DNA from: Petrolisthes cinctipes
Taxonomy: Eukaryota > Arthropoda > Malacostraca > Decapoda > Porcellanidae
Reading direction: 5' to 3'
DNA: 64,000 bases
Assembly (NCBI GenBank): GCA_033782935.1
Contig: JAWQEG010000497.1
Location: 62,001-126,000, forward strand
Below, piece after piece: positions 40,729-51,832 of the stretch; the stretch's first letter is position 1; every line of letters begins with the position of its first letter. The notes under the pieces were generated by a model. The model was not told the origin of the DNA. It worked only from the letters and a program-made list of their open reading frames with translations, and made no database searches. A program made the position numbers and the translations under genes.

Positions 40729-41815
40729 TGGTAATACACTTTTGGTAAACTCTCGCCAAAAGGTTTGGGGCCACTTTCACATGGAAACAATATGGCACTA
40801 TGGCAAAACAATGTGATACTGTGACATCTGCATTTTGTTGGAATGCCTGCAGTTCAGATGCCATTACCACCAACACTTTTATTGTGATGCAAATACTGAT
40901 TCGTGTTCGTTCCAAGTCACTATATGACTCATCAGCATATTTCATAAGAAGCGAATCGACTATAAGACCTGTTTCACGAAATTAATCACCATTTAATCCC
41001 TATTTGTCAAGCCATTCCTCTGGCCTGTCATGTTAAATAAGATGCATTGCTTTGAGGGAATACAAAATTAATGACATAATGGTTATGTGTATAAGATCAC
41101 ATTCCATCCATTTTCACATCTTTATATAACACACAGCAATTCAACAGTAACAGTATTTATTGTGTAATGATGAGAGAATTGTGGCAACTTACAGTCACTA
41201 TTACCAACCCAATCGACAATGCTGTCCATGTGACTAGAGAAGAAGAAGAAAAAGTAATTTGTGAAGGAGAGAGAGGAGGAGAGATTTGTGAAGGAGAGAG
41301 GGAAGGAGAGATGGAAGGTGAGATAGAATGTGTCGGAGAGAGGGAGAGGGAAGGAGTGATTAGTGAAGGAGAGAAGGATGGAGAGGAAATATAATCCATC
41401 TCTGTCATGACTAAACACTATAACTTGGAGACATTAACACTACAAATATAATGGTAACAGAGAATGATATAAAAGCACTAATTAACATATATCTCTATTA
41501 TAATCTATTACTATATATCTTTTACATACACCCTCCCTACCAATCCTTGTAACCTTTTCCATTCTCTTTATACATCATAATCTATATACTCTATCATTAT
41601 CTTCATATTCACAAACTATCCTCTTTCCTTCCCTTTATTCGCCATTACATCTATATATTATATCACTATCTTCATAAGTCTTCTCTCCCTCATTATCACT
41701 GTCTTCATATTCTTCTCTTATCACTATCTTCATATTTTTTCTCTCTACTTTCCCAACTAACCTCTTTCTTTCTCTCTATAGTCTTGATCAAAACAGAATA
41801 TAATTTAGAGGGAGT
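40729..41815. other. Intergenic spacer
   Basis: AT-rich with a purine-rich tract at about 41235-41390 and pyrimidine-rich sequence after 41500. The 86-aa reverse ORF at 40685-40945 has no recognised domain. I see no gene. Confidence 0.45.
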
Positions 41816-42004
41816 GGGAGGTGTTTGTAAAGTGAGGGAGGGAGGAGGGTGGGAAAAGGGGGTGAGGGAGAGGAATGGAGCGGGATGAGGAGGTAAGTAG
41901 GGTGAGGGAGGAGAGGAAGGGTGGGGGTGGTGAGGAAAAGATGAAAATGGGAGAGGTGTGTGTGATAGGATCGCAAAGAAGAAAAAAGGGGAGGAAGACG
42001 TGTG

Positions 42005-42074
<70 letters not shown>

Positions 42075-42075
42075 T
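41816..42075. repeat. GA-rich tract ending in long (GA)n
   Basis: Purine-rich sequence followed by about 30 GA dinucleotides at 42007-42071. Confidence 0.85.
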
Positions 42076-42348
42076 AATGAAAGGGATGAGAGAGCGAAGG
42101 TTAAATAAAGGTTATATCTGGAACACTGTCCGTAACACACACACAGTCAGATACAGTGACAATATACCAACAACAACAAAGAAAGTAATTGATGTAATAC
42201 TTTGACTTATGCTTTGATCTCTCTCTCTCTCTCTCTCACAGTCACGACTTTCCAACTATCAGTCATCTTCAGAGAAAGGAGTAATAGATAATATAACTAA
42301 TATTACAATATTTCATCTGTAATTACCACTACTATACAGAGAGGAATG

Positions 42349-42497
42349 TTAAGGGGATAGTATTGTATTGGTAAATCTGGAGCAACCGATTCCTCTAAAC
42401 TATTCCCAGCACCAGGACATAATTTTTTGTTAATCTGGTCCTGTTTCCTGGTATACTATGGAGGAATCAAGGCACTCTAATGTACCACAAGTGAACT
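42349..42497 (+). mobile_element. H1 hairpin MITE copy
   Basis: Begins TTAAGGGGATAGTATTGTAT (TTAA at 42349-42352). Arms: CAACCGATTCCTCTAAACTA and TGGTATACTATGGAGGAATC. Right end eroded (TGTACCACAAGTGAACT). Most like the copies at 2631 and 4957. Confidence 0.55.
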
Positions 42498-43025
42498 CAC
42501 CTCCCCTCCCCACTCCAGCAACCCCCATCAACACCATAATACCAACCCACACTGGCACATATCACCTCATTTCCCCATTCCATTTTTCCCAACCCACTCC
42601 ACACCACCCATCTCAACCCCCACACCTCACCTCACCTCACCCCACACTCTCTGCCCCACGGTTATATCCCTCTCACAACCCCTCTCCTCTCACCTCCCCA
42701 CTTTAACTAGTCCTTCCAACCCACAACACACCACCCATCTCAACCCCCACACCTCACCTCACCTCACCTCACCTGTCCCACCATATCTTTCTCTCACCCT
42801 ACACATTCCCACTCCAATCAGTTCTCCCAGCCCACTCCACCAACCCTCACCTCTCACCCCCTACCCCACCAATACATCCCTCTCACCTCCCTACTCTAAC
42901 ACTCTCACCTCTCACCATCCTCAACCCTCTCCACCGCCACCTCACTTTATTTTACCTCATCTCACACTCCCTACCCCACCATTACATCCCTCTCACCTCC
43001 TCACTCCACACCACTCCACCTTGCT
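42498..43025. repeat. C-rich low-complexity tract
   Basis: CCTCACCTCACC and CCACTCCA-type repeats over about 500 bp. The Pro/Ser/Thr ORF at 42458-42706 is compositional. Confidence 0.75.
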
Positions 43026-43072
43026 ACTTAACCCAGTTCGTTTGAAGATTTGTTTGTTTTCCTCTTGTATGT

Positions 43073-43073
<1 letters not shown>

Positions 43074-43112
<39 letters not shown>
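43074..43112. repeat. (GT)n microsatellite
   Basis: About 18 GT dinucleotides. Confidence 0.9.
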
Positions 43113-43113
<1 letters not shown>

Positions 43114-43324
43114 AAAAGTTCCACACATTCATAGCTTCAAAGACATGTATATATGTAAGTATGTAACATATGTTAAGCAAGATGAAAGGGACATTACCAA
43201 CACACACAGTCCTGCAAAATATATAGGTTTAGTTAAGAATATTTCATTTTTAGGATGATAATGATGTACTTAAACCAAGGTCCAATTTATCACCAAGCAA
43301 ATAATTTCCACAAATAAAAATAAA

Positions 43325-43462
43325 TACCCCCAAAAAATAATTAACCAACAAAAATAATTAACACAAATAAAAATAATTAACACAAACAAAAACAATTAAC
43401 ATTAACAAAAACAATTAACATTAACAAAAATAATTAACACTTAACAAAAATAATTAACACAC
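43325..43462. repeat. AACAAAAATAATTAACA minisatellite
   Basis: A-rich tandem units of roughly 16-20 bp (AATAATTAACACAAACAAAA). No gene. Confidence 0.8.
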
Positions 43463-43636
43463 ACACATTATAAGGTATTGGTGAAGGATATAATATTATG
43501 CTGTATATAATAATGTGTTTAATGACAATTTATTATTCTGACAGATTGTCTTTCTTTCTCTTCTAATTATCTTTTTCTTAATTTCTTTCTTCATTCCATT
43601 TCTTTCTTCTAGCTCTCTTATTCTTTTTTCTACATA

Positions 43637-43647
43637 TATATATATAT

Positions 43648-43680
<33 letters not shown>
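43637..43680. repeat. (AT)n and (CT)n microsatellites
   Basis: Short (AT)n followed by (CT)n immediately before retrotransposon ORF1 sequence begins. Confidence 0.85.
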
Positions 43681-43684
<4 letters not shown>

Positions 43685-43689
43685 ATTAT

Positions 43690-44890
43690 CCTATAACTAA
43701 CTCAGTCCCTGTGGCTGTCAACATCAAACATCTTGAAGAGAAAATTGAGTCAATCCACAAGTATTTCTCGGCATGGCAGAAGGAGGTATAAATACACCTA
43801 TGTCTTTTAGAGGAGAAAACGTTAATAAAACAGCCGACAACCAACCCCACAACTGTTAACCAGGGTGAGTCCGTGCCATCACAAACTCCCGTTGCATCAT
43901 CACCCTCCCAAACACTCATACTTGGTGACTCTAACCTATCACAATTGTGTACCACTGATCTCAAACAATGCAGAATAAGAACACTGGAGGAAGCTAACGT
44001 AAGTCGTATGACAACTTGGGTACAAGAAAAACTCACGTGGATACCAGACAAGTGCATAATATACGGTGGTCTATTTGATATAAAAGAAGGACAAACAAGT
44101 GATAATGTGATTGATTCCCTCGGCATACTAGTAAGTGAGCTGAAAAAGAAAAATAACAACATGAGAGTGTGTGTCTCTCCTTGCACCAAGTATTGAGTCT
44201 GGTCTTATCTCTAGATGCATAAATAATCTTAATGAGCAAATAATGAAGTGGGCGAGCAATAACAACATACATCACGTTGAAACTGAGCTGGTCTTTAAGG
44301 GCAATAATAAAGTAACAGAGACAGCTTGCTATGTTGATAACGGCATACATGAAGGCTCCCTTCTTAACAGAACAGGTGTGATAAGATTATTGGAAGCTTG
44401 GTGCACAGGACTTAATGGATTCTTAACTTATGTGAACTGGGATAAGGTAAAGGAAAATACCCGTTTAATACTCACCAGCCACCATGTGCCATCCCAGGAC
44501 ACCCACCCTGAACACCATAACACAGCCTACCACAACCCACCACCATCTCACACCCACATGAGAATGGATGAAGGGTGGAAGATGATAACACGTGGACGAG
44601 GCCACAGGCACAATAACCGGCGGGAACCAGCAACAACATCCATCTCACTGGGTAACACGGCGGGCAGGCACTACTCTCCTGGGACTGGGAGCGGCACAGC
44701 CGCCCCTCCACCTCACAACCAGTGGAGGGAGGCGAGAGGTCGACGCGAGGTAGACAGCTTTGGTCAAGACAGATCTCACCACTCCTACCAACATCCCAGG
44801 GATTACAACTCTCCCAGGGGTAATATGGAGGCGTCACAGGTGGGGGAGCTTCCCTCGCCCCCCTCCCATACACCACCACCCCCGCCATCA
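43690..44890 (+). mobile_element. CR1/L2-type ORF1 protein with SGNH domain, broken
   Basis: Retrotransposon ORF1 sequence in several frames. About 43690-43780 can be read as a coiled coil (LEEKIESIHKYF). Then 43873-44196 gives LILGDSNLSQL, the GDS block of an SGNH hydrolase, and, after a frameshift near 44190, 44171-44905 gives NNLNEQIMKWASNN and CYVDNGIHEGSLLNRTGV with the D-x-x-H block. The rest is a low-complexity Arg/Gly/His/Pro linker ending in a Pro run. In this family the linker leads into CCHC knuckles, found here only after the inserted RT, at 46841. At least one frameshift, so not functional. Confidence 0.75.
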
Positions 44891-46756
44891 CTACGGTATA
44901 TTTAAGAAATCATTAAAAACGGGGAAAGTACCAAGCGAATGGAAAACAGCTAACGTAACACCTATATTTAAGAAAGGAATTAAGTCACTACCCGGTAATT
45001 ATCGACCAATAAGCCTAACATCGGTAGTCTGTAAACTAATGGAAACCATTATCAGGGACAAAATGGTAAAGTTCCTAGAAGAGAATGACATAATCAAAGA
45101 CTCGCAACACGGTTTTCGAAATAGACGGTCCTGCCTCACAAACCTATTAGATTTTTTCTATGACGTTCATAACATGCATGATGAGTCGAGATCCGTGGAC
45201 GTAATTTACCTAGATTTCCAAAAAGCATTTGACAAGGTCCCCCACAAGCGATTGATAAGAAAACTCGGCGCACACGGTATTATGGGGAAAGTCCAGGCAT
45301 GGCTTGAAGACTGGCTGTCAGAGCGTAAACAACGAGTAGTAATTAATGGGATAGCATCTGACTGGCGTAATGTTCAAAGTGGAGTTCCTCAGGGATCAGT
45401 ATTGGGGCCCATCCTTTTTATAATTTATATTAATGATATAGATAATGGGCTCACTTGTAAGACATCAAAATTTGCAGACGACACAAAACTAGCGAGTAAA
45501 GTAACCTCCAGAGAAGAGTGGCAAACCTTACAGCGTGATTTGGACACTTTGGTAGACTGGGCAAATGAGTGGCAAATGTATTTCAATGTAGAAAAGTGCA
45601 AAGTTCTTCATATTGGAAACGATAACAGTAAAGTACAATACACTATGAATAACGTTCAACTCTCAAGCGTAAATATGGAACGAGACCTCGGTGTCACAAT
45701 AACAAATTACTTAAAACCTGGACAGCAGTGCTCAGAAGTAGTGAAAACAGCAAACAAACTCATAGGATTTATCGGTAGAACTTTTGAATTTAAATCAGAA
45801 GATATTATTATTACATTATATAACTCACTCGTACGTCCTCACCTCGAATACTGTGTACAGATGTGGTCCCCGTACTATAAGAAAGACATCGAAAAACTAG
45901 AGAGAGTACAACGCAGAATAACTAAAATGATCCCTAGATTACGAAATAAGCCCTATGAGGAGCGACTGAAGGAATTAAATCTATATAGCCTCAGCAAACG
46001 GCGACTAAGAGGAGACCTTATAGAAGTCTTCAAAATATTCAAAGGTTTTAGTAATTTAAATGCCAGTAATTACTTCAGCATCGACAACAGAAATATTACC
46101 AGGAATAATGGGCTAAAGATCGTCGGGAAACGTTTTAACACGAATGAAACTAAATTTTTCTTTTTTAATCGTATCGTAAACATTTGGAACCGACTGCCCT
46201 CTGCTGTTATAAACTGTGCAACAATAGAGTCGTTCAAAAGTCACTTAGACAAGTATCTAGCAAATAACCCGAACCTCCAACTATTCACACTCGAATAAGA
46301 TTAGTAACATAACCGCAGTTCACTTATTATTTATACTCCGACAAGAGTAGAACAGTCACAGACTCACCACGTTAATAGTATTTGTAGCATAGAGTGTAGG
46401 GCCTGGGTAAGCCAGGCGGAGTATAAACCACTGGTATATTTATAGCTAGCTAGTACTGTATTACACGAATAATTTTACGTCATATATATAAAAATGTACT
46501 GTATTTTAAGACATAGTGTAAGAACCTTCCTGCTGTCCTATATAAATTCCGTGTTAGTTTTTCCATACTACATGGTATCTTTTCATTTCCTGCCAGCTTC
46601 GGCTGGAGGGAGTGGTGGGTGGGGAGGAGCCTTCTTCTTTGCTATACTTTCCCTCACTCTTGTAGGTTAGATAGAATAGAAAAAACAAGCAGCCTCGTAA
46701 GGACCAGTAGGTCTGTTGCTGTTTGAATGTCCTTTGTATTCCTTTGTATTCCTTTG
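44891..46756 (+). mobile_element. CR1-type RT insertion with intact catalytic boxes
   Basis: 5'-truncated CR1/L2-type element. The ORF 44760-46298 (512 aa) is retrotransposon sequence from about residue 47 (IFKKSLKTGKVPSEWK); earlier residues are read-through of the interrupted ORF1 sequence. RT boxes: [18 protein letters not shown] with Asp at about 152, SGVPQGSVLGPILF, and FADD at about 238-241, all intact. Thumb: RDLGVTITN and YNSLVRPHLEYCVQMWSPYY. C-terminus: FFFFNRIVNIWNRLPSAVI. The endonuclease is absent, so it cannot move alone. The 3' end has repeated CTTTGTATTC units (46728-46756). Best-preserved RT of the window. Confidence 0.85.
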
Positions 46757-46964
46757 TATGAATAGTGAGAACACGTGGTACCGGCAGGAGTTCCCTCCCC
46801 TGCCCCCTCCCCCCTACTATGGGCCACAAGCCAGAGGAACTTGCTACAACTGCGGGGAACACAACCACGTACAACGAAATTGTCGGTATGAACAGAAAAT
46901 AACTTGTTTTACGTGTAACATGCTCGGCCACATGAGTAAAGATTGCATACACTACTACAATTAG
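46757..46964 (+). mobile_element. CCHC zinc-knuckle end of ORF1 protein
   Basis: Encodes WYRQEFPPLPPPPYYG, then two CCHC knuckles, CYNCGEHNHVQRNC and CFTCNMLGHMSKDC, before a stop. These are nucleic-acid binding knuckles seen at the end of retrotransposon ORF1 proteins. Together with the SGNH part at 43690-44890, this looks like one ORF1 gene split by the CR1 insertion between them. The knuckle residues are intact. Confidence 0.75.
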
Positions 46965-46969
46965 GAGCC

Positions 46970-49830
46970 TGGCAAAGAAGACAATGCCGATGAATGTGTG
47001 ATTACACAACACCTGCTTAAAGTCGAACATATCAATGCTCAGTTACTCCTCTCAAATGATTTGATGAAATTAAATTAATGATAAAATCTAGGGATATTGA
47101 TGTGATTTGCATTAGTGAAATCTGGCTCATTCCTCAGATATCTGACAATTAACAGTGTATCGTAAGGACAATTGACGAGGAGGAGGAGTTTGTATGTATG
47201 TGAAAGATGCGCTTAAGACTAACCAAATATCACTTAATGTAAACTACCCTGGAATTGAAGATATATATGTAACCATACAATGTAACAAGCTACCATCGAT
47301 AATTATAGCATGCATTTACAGGCACCCAAAGGCCACAACTGATTCATTTGACTACTTAAATAGCATATTTCAATACCTCTGTCTCAGTAAGAAAAACTTT
47401 TTTGTATTTGGAGATATAAATGATGACTTGACTTCTCAATCAAATAAACTGAGAAAAATAATAGGTAATAATAAACTAAGGCAACTAATTGATAAGCCTA
47501 CAAGAATAACTGAAACGTCTAGGACTCTATTAGATGTATTAATTACAAACAACACAAGCCTTGTTACAGCACATGATGTTCTCCCTCTTTCAATAGGAGA
47601 TCATGAACTAATCTCAGCCAAGCTAAACCTAAGCAGACCTAAAAAAGAGCGAATATCCAGAACCTTCCGACACCTTGCCAATTATTCCAAGGATAATCTC
47701 TGTACAGCGCTTATCGCAAAATTAAATAAATTAAATGATATTATTCTAACAGATGATGTAAAGTTTGTAAACGCCCAAACAGAAATTTTCAATACAACAT
47801 TTACTCAATGTCTGGATGAGGTCGCTCCTTATGTTACCAAGGATATCCGACGACCATTTGAACCTCGATTCAATGATGAGGTTCGTGCTTCAATTTATGA
47901 AAAAAAACTATTTGCTTGCAGAATTGAAGTCAGATAGAAATAATACTGAATTGCAACAAGTCAGTCAAATCATCTATAAATAAGGCAAAAAGTGAATTTC
48001 ATCTGAGCGAATTAAATAAAAATAAAGGAAATATATCTGGCACCTGGAAAATAATAAGAGACATAATACCTAATAAAGATCCCTCTAATTTGTGTAAATT
48101 TGACAACATGCAGGATAAGGCAGAAGAATTTAACAGATTTTTTGCCAATGTAGGTAAAAACACTTTTGTAAAATCTCAAAGCCAACTTGGTAATAATTTC
48201 ATTGGCTACGAAATGCATGATACAAATAATGTTGTTCCTCATGAGTTCAGACCCCAGCCAGTAGATGTCAATAGTGTTATACTTATTATCAAGCATCTAA
48301 ATCATACAAAGTCTACCGGTTCAGATGATATATCATTCACGTTTGTAAAAGACTCTTTATATGTAATTGCAGTCTATTTAACCTGTATTATCAATACATC
48401 TCTTGTAACAGGAATTGTACCAAACGTCTGGAAACATGCTATTGTAGTACCCATTCATAAAAACGGTGACGTCAATAATGTTAGCAACTATCGACCTATC
48501 TCAATATTGCCCATTCTTTCTAAAATTTTGGAGTAAATAGTTTCAAACCAATTAATTAACTTCCTGGAGACTAACCAGCTGCTCTCTAAAACACAACATG
48601 GTTTTCGGCCCAAACTCTCAACTGAAACTGCCCGGACCACCATTACTGATAATATTTATGATAACATGGATAACAGGAAAATGTCTTTGCTAACGTTATG
48701 TGACCTATCCAAGGCCTTTGATAGCGTCAATCACTCTATACTACTCCGAAAATGTAATGTCCTAGGAATAAGTTCTTTCTGGTACAATAATTATTTAAAA
48801 GATAGAAGACAATCTGTGTAACTTAATCAAACTATATCATCAGAAGAAACAATTACTTATGGCGTTCCACAAGGCTCCATTCTAGGCCCCATTTTATTTA
48901 CTATCTATGTAAATGATCTGCGGGACCACTTAGTGGATGGTACAGTAATCCAGTATGCTGATGACACCCAGTTTTTTTATGCTGACTGTCTAGGCAATCT
49001 GGCTACACTTATTAATAAAACTTATTAATAAAAATATTAATATCTTGCTCTTCAAAAATATATTTTTTTAAATGGTCTATTGTGTAAAAAATTTAGGCCT
49101 TCACATAGATCAATACATGAACTTTGATGTGCACATTAATGTAGTAAATAAAAAAGTAATGGGAACTCTCTTATATGTAAATAGAGTAAGTGGAATGCTA
49201 GATAAGACAGCCAAGATAATTTGTATCGAGTCATTAGTATTAAGCATAATTAACTATTACATAAAAATTTGGGGAACAACTAGTGAGAAACATAAATCTA
49301 AAGTTCAGAAACTCCAAAACTTTGCCGCCCGGGTTGCTGTTGGCGGCCTCATCAGAAAATATGACCATGTATCCCCAGCTTTCCATGAACTCAAATGGCT
49401 TAAAATAGGGAACAAATATAAATTTGATGCATTAGTACATGTATATAATACCCTGTATAAAATCTACCTCGAATGGCGAAGTAAATATGAAATGGTTTCC
49501 AATGTAACTCGAGAATACACCAGACAAAAATATAACCTTTATGTACCCCGATATAAAACTAATATTGGTGCCAGATCACTCAAGGTTCTGGGCCCAATAC
49601 TATGGAATGACTTACCAAAAGATATAAAGCATGCCACAACAATCCACTCCTTCAAGAATGAACTTTCAAAATATATCAGGAACCAGTGTGCAACATTACC
49701 CGTATCTACTTATTATATTATGTAACTATTCTTGGGTATAAGCATAATTTTAGATCTATCAATAATATAGTATTATATAATCTAATCTTATACATTGTAT
49801 ATATATAAATGTACATAATGACTCCCAATG
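46970..49830 (+). mobile_element. CR1/L2-like ORF2 (EEP-RT), degenerate
   Basis: ORF2 following the CCHC end of ORF1. Endonuclease part: DIDVICISEIWL (frame interrupted by a stop), GGGVCMYVKD, IIIACIYRHPKA, FFVFGDINDD (Asn block altered from GDFN) and GDHELI where SDH is usual. RT part (48090-48536 and beyond): NYRPISILPILSKI, stop, HGFRPKLSTE, DLSKAFDSVNHSILL, YGVPQGSILGPILF and YADDTQFFY. The thumb and C-terminus lie in 49072-49725 (NLGLHIDQYM, LGPILWNDLPKDIK). At least four stops or frameshifts. The AT-rich 3' UTR runs to about 49830, where the convergent J copy begins. Dead copy. Confidence 0.8.
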
Positions 49831-49840
49831 TTATGTTGTT

Positions 49841-51832
49841 GTTGTTGAAGTTCCTCAAGCTGTCTGGCCGAGCAGCACCGAGCTCCTGAGGAAGGCCATG
49901 GCCTGAACCAGGCTTTCCCACAGTGCCCTCAGAGAGTGTATGCTGTGTTGTTGGCGAGTGTGGTTGTGTGCGTTGCAGTCTTCAATAATGTGTTTAATAG
50001 AATGGGGTGCTGTGTTGCATCCCGGACAGGCATCCGCAATGGCTCCATCCAGCCTCTTCTGATACGTCAGGAGGGCCGGGTGGTGGCCACACCGCAGCCT
50101 GGCCAGGTGGACTCTGTCCTCACGGGGAAGGGAGGATTCGGATGGGTGGATGTCAGGAGGTCGTGCATGCAGCTGGGTGTTGTTTTTTAGTGTTTGGATG
50201 GATTGGTGAGTGATTTGAGTATGGATGTGTTTCTGGAGATTGGTTTGGGGTGGACAGGGTGTAAGAGATGATAGTATTTGTGTATGGTATTGTGTACTGG
50301 GTGTTGTTTTGATGTTCCTTGGCATGTGTGGGTGTTGTGCCATGTAGTGTAGATGATGGTGTGGGTTTGTGGAGGCTGCAGCAAGTGTTTGTGTGCCTCT
50401 CATGTCAAGATGATCCTTGATTTTGAGGACTTTGGTTTCATAGTGTAGGTGGTCTGTAGGTGTGGTAGCTGTGCAGCCTGTGATTGTCTTTATGGCTCTG
50501 TTCTGTATGGTTTGAAGGGTGTTGTGATGAGTCTCAGCAAGGTTTGAAGCCCAGGCAGGGCTTGCATAATCCATCACTGATCGAATATATTGTTTGTATA
50601 CTGTGGTTGTGGTTTCTTTGTTGTGTCCGAATGTTGTGCTGGCAAGTGATCTGAGGGCTTTAAGTCTTTGCATGCATTTGTTTTTGATGGCCGTAATATG
50701 TTGTTTGAATGTCATGGATGTATTGTATGTTATGCCAAGTATTTTGTGTGTGTGTGTGTGTGTGTGTGGTATAGGTGTGTTGTTTATGGTGAGGTGTGGT
50801 CTGTAGCGGTGTTCTGCATTCCAGTTGGTGAGAAGGGTGACAGTTGACTTGGTGGGTGCTATTTTAAGTCTGTTTGTGGTGAACCAGGCATTAATTGTGT
50901 TGAGGTAGGGTTGGAGGATGAGAGTGGCTGTGTCTGCGTTTCTGTGTGTACATGTGAGTGTTATGTAGGAGGTTATGTGTATTTGTGGTGCCTAGGGTGT
51001 TGGTATATCGTACATGTATAGGTTGAAAAGGGTGGGTGAGAGTACAGAACCTTGGAGGACACCATTGGTGAAATTATTAATGTTAGATGACTGACCAGCA
51101 AATGTAACATGGGCTACTCTCCCTCCCAAGAAGCTGGCCAGCCATCTTTTGGTGTTATTATGCATGTTTGTGTTGTATATTTTGTTTGTGAGGTTGTGGC
51201 GGGGGATGGCATCAAATGCTTTACTAATGTCCAATGTAACTAAGAGTGTTCTGTGTGGGGGTCTATCTGAATTGATGCCATCAAAAATTCTTTGTGTGAG
51301 GTCTGTAAGAAGGGTGTTTGTTGAGTGTAGCGGTCTGAAGCCATGTTGTGAAGATGCAAGGGGGATGTGTGGTGTGATTAGTTTAATGATGAGGCGCTCA
51401 GTGATTTTGGAGGGGGTACAAAGGAGGGTGATGGGACGGTGTGATGAGGGTAGTGTGGGATCTTTATTTGGTTTGGGGATGGTGAGGATGTTTCCGTGTT
51501 TCCAGATGTTGGGTAATGTGTCATGTGAGTAACTGTAGTTTGCTATGTTAGTGAGTGCTTGTATGCCTTGTGGTCCAAGGTGTTTAAGGTGTATGTTACT
51601 GATGTCGTCTGGACCACAGGCAGGTGAGTGTTTTAAGTTGTGAATGATGTGATTTGTCTGATGATTTGTGAATGGTGTATAGTTTGGGTCAGTGGGGAAA
51701 TGTCTCTTGCGTCTAATGATTTGTCTGTCTTCAGGGTGAGGGTGAAGGTGACTGACATGAGAAAAATGTTGGATGAGTGTGTTTGCTTGTTGTTTGTTAG
51801 AGGGTATAGTGTCTGTTGTTGTGATGGCTGCA
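49841..51832 (-). mobile_element. Family J retrotransposon copy 2 (3' part of chimera)
   Basis: Minus-strand J element. The 3' end is GAGGAACTTCAACAACAACA (complement at 49841-49860). ORF 49855-50715 is the thumb and C-terminal domain with CPGCN ... IIEDCNAH. ORF 50992-52104 holds the RT palm from about 51832 down: HGFRPLHSTNTLL, LDISKAFDAIPRH and NGVLQGSVLSPTLF (Pro to Leu in box B). A stop follows at about 50990. The YADD box is missing by a clean 9-bp deletion compared with copy 3: copy 3 reads CCTCCTACGCAGACGACATA where this one reads CCTCCTACATA. RT is therefore inactive. Confidence 0.85.
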
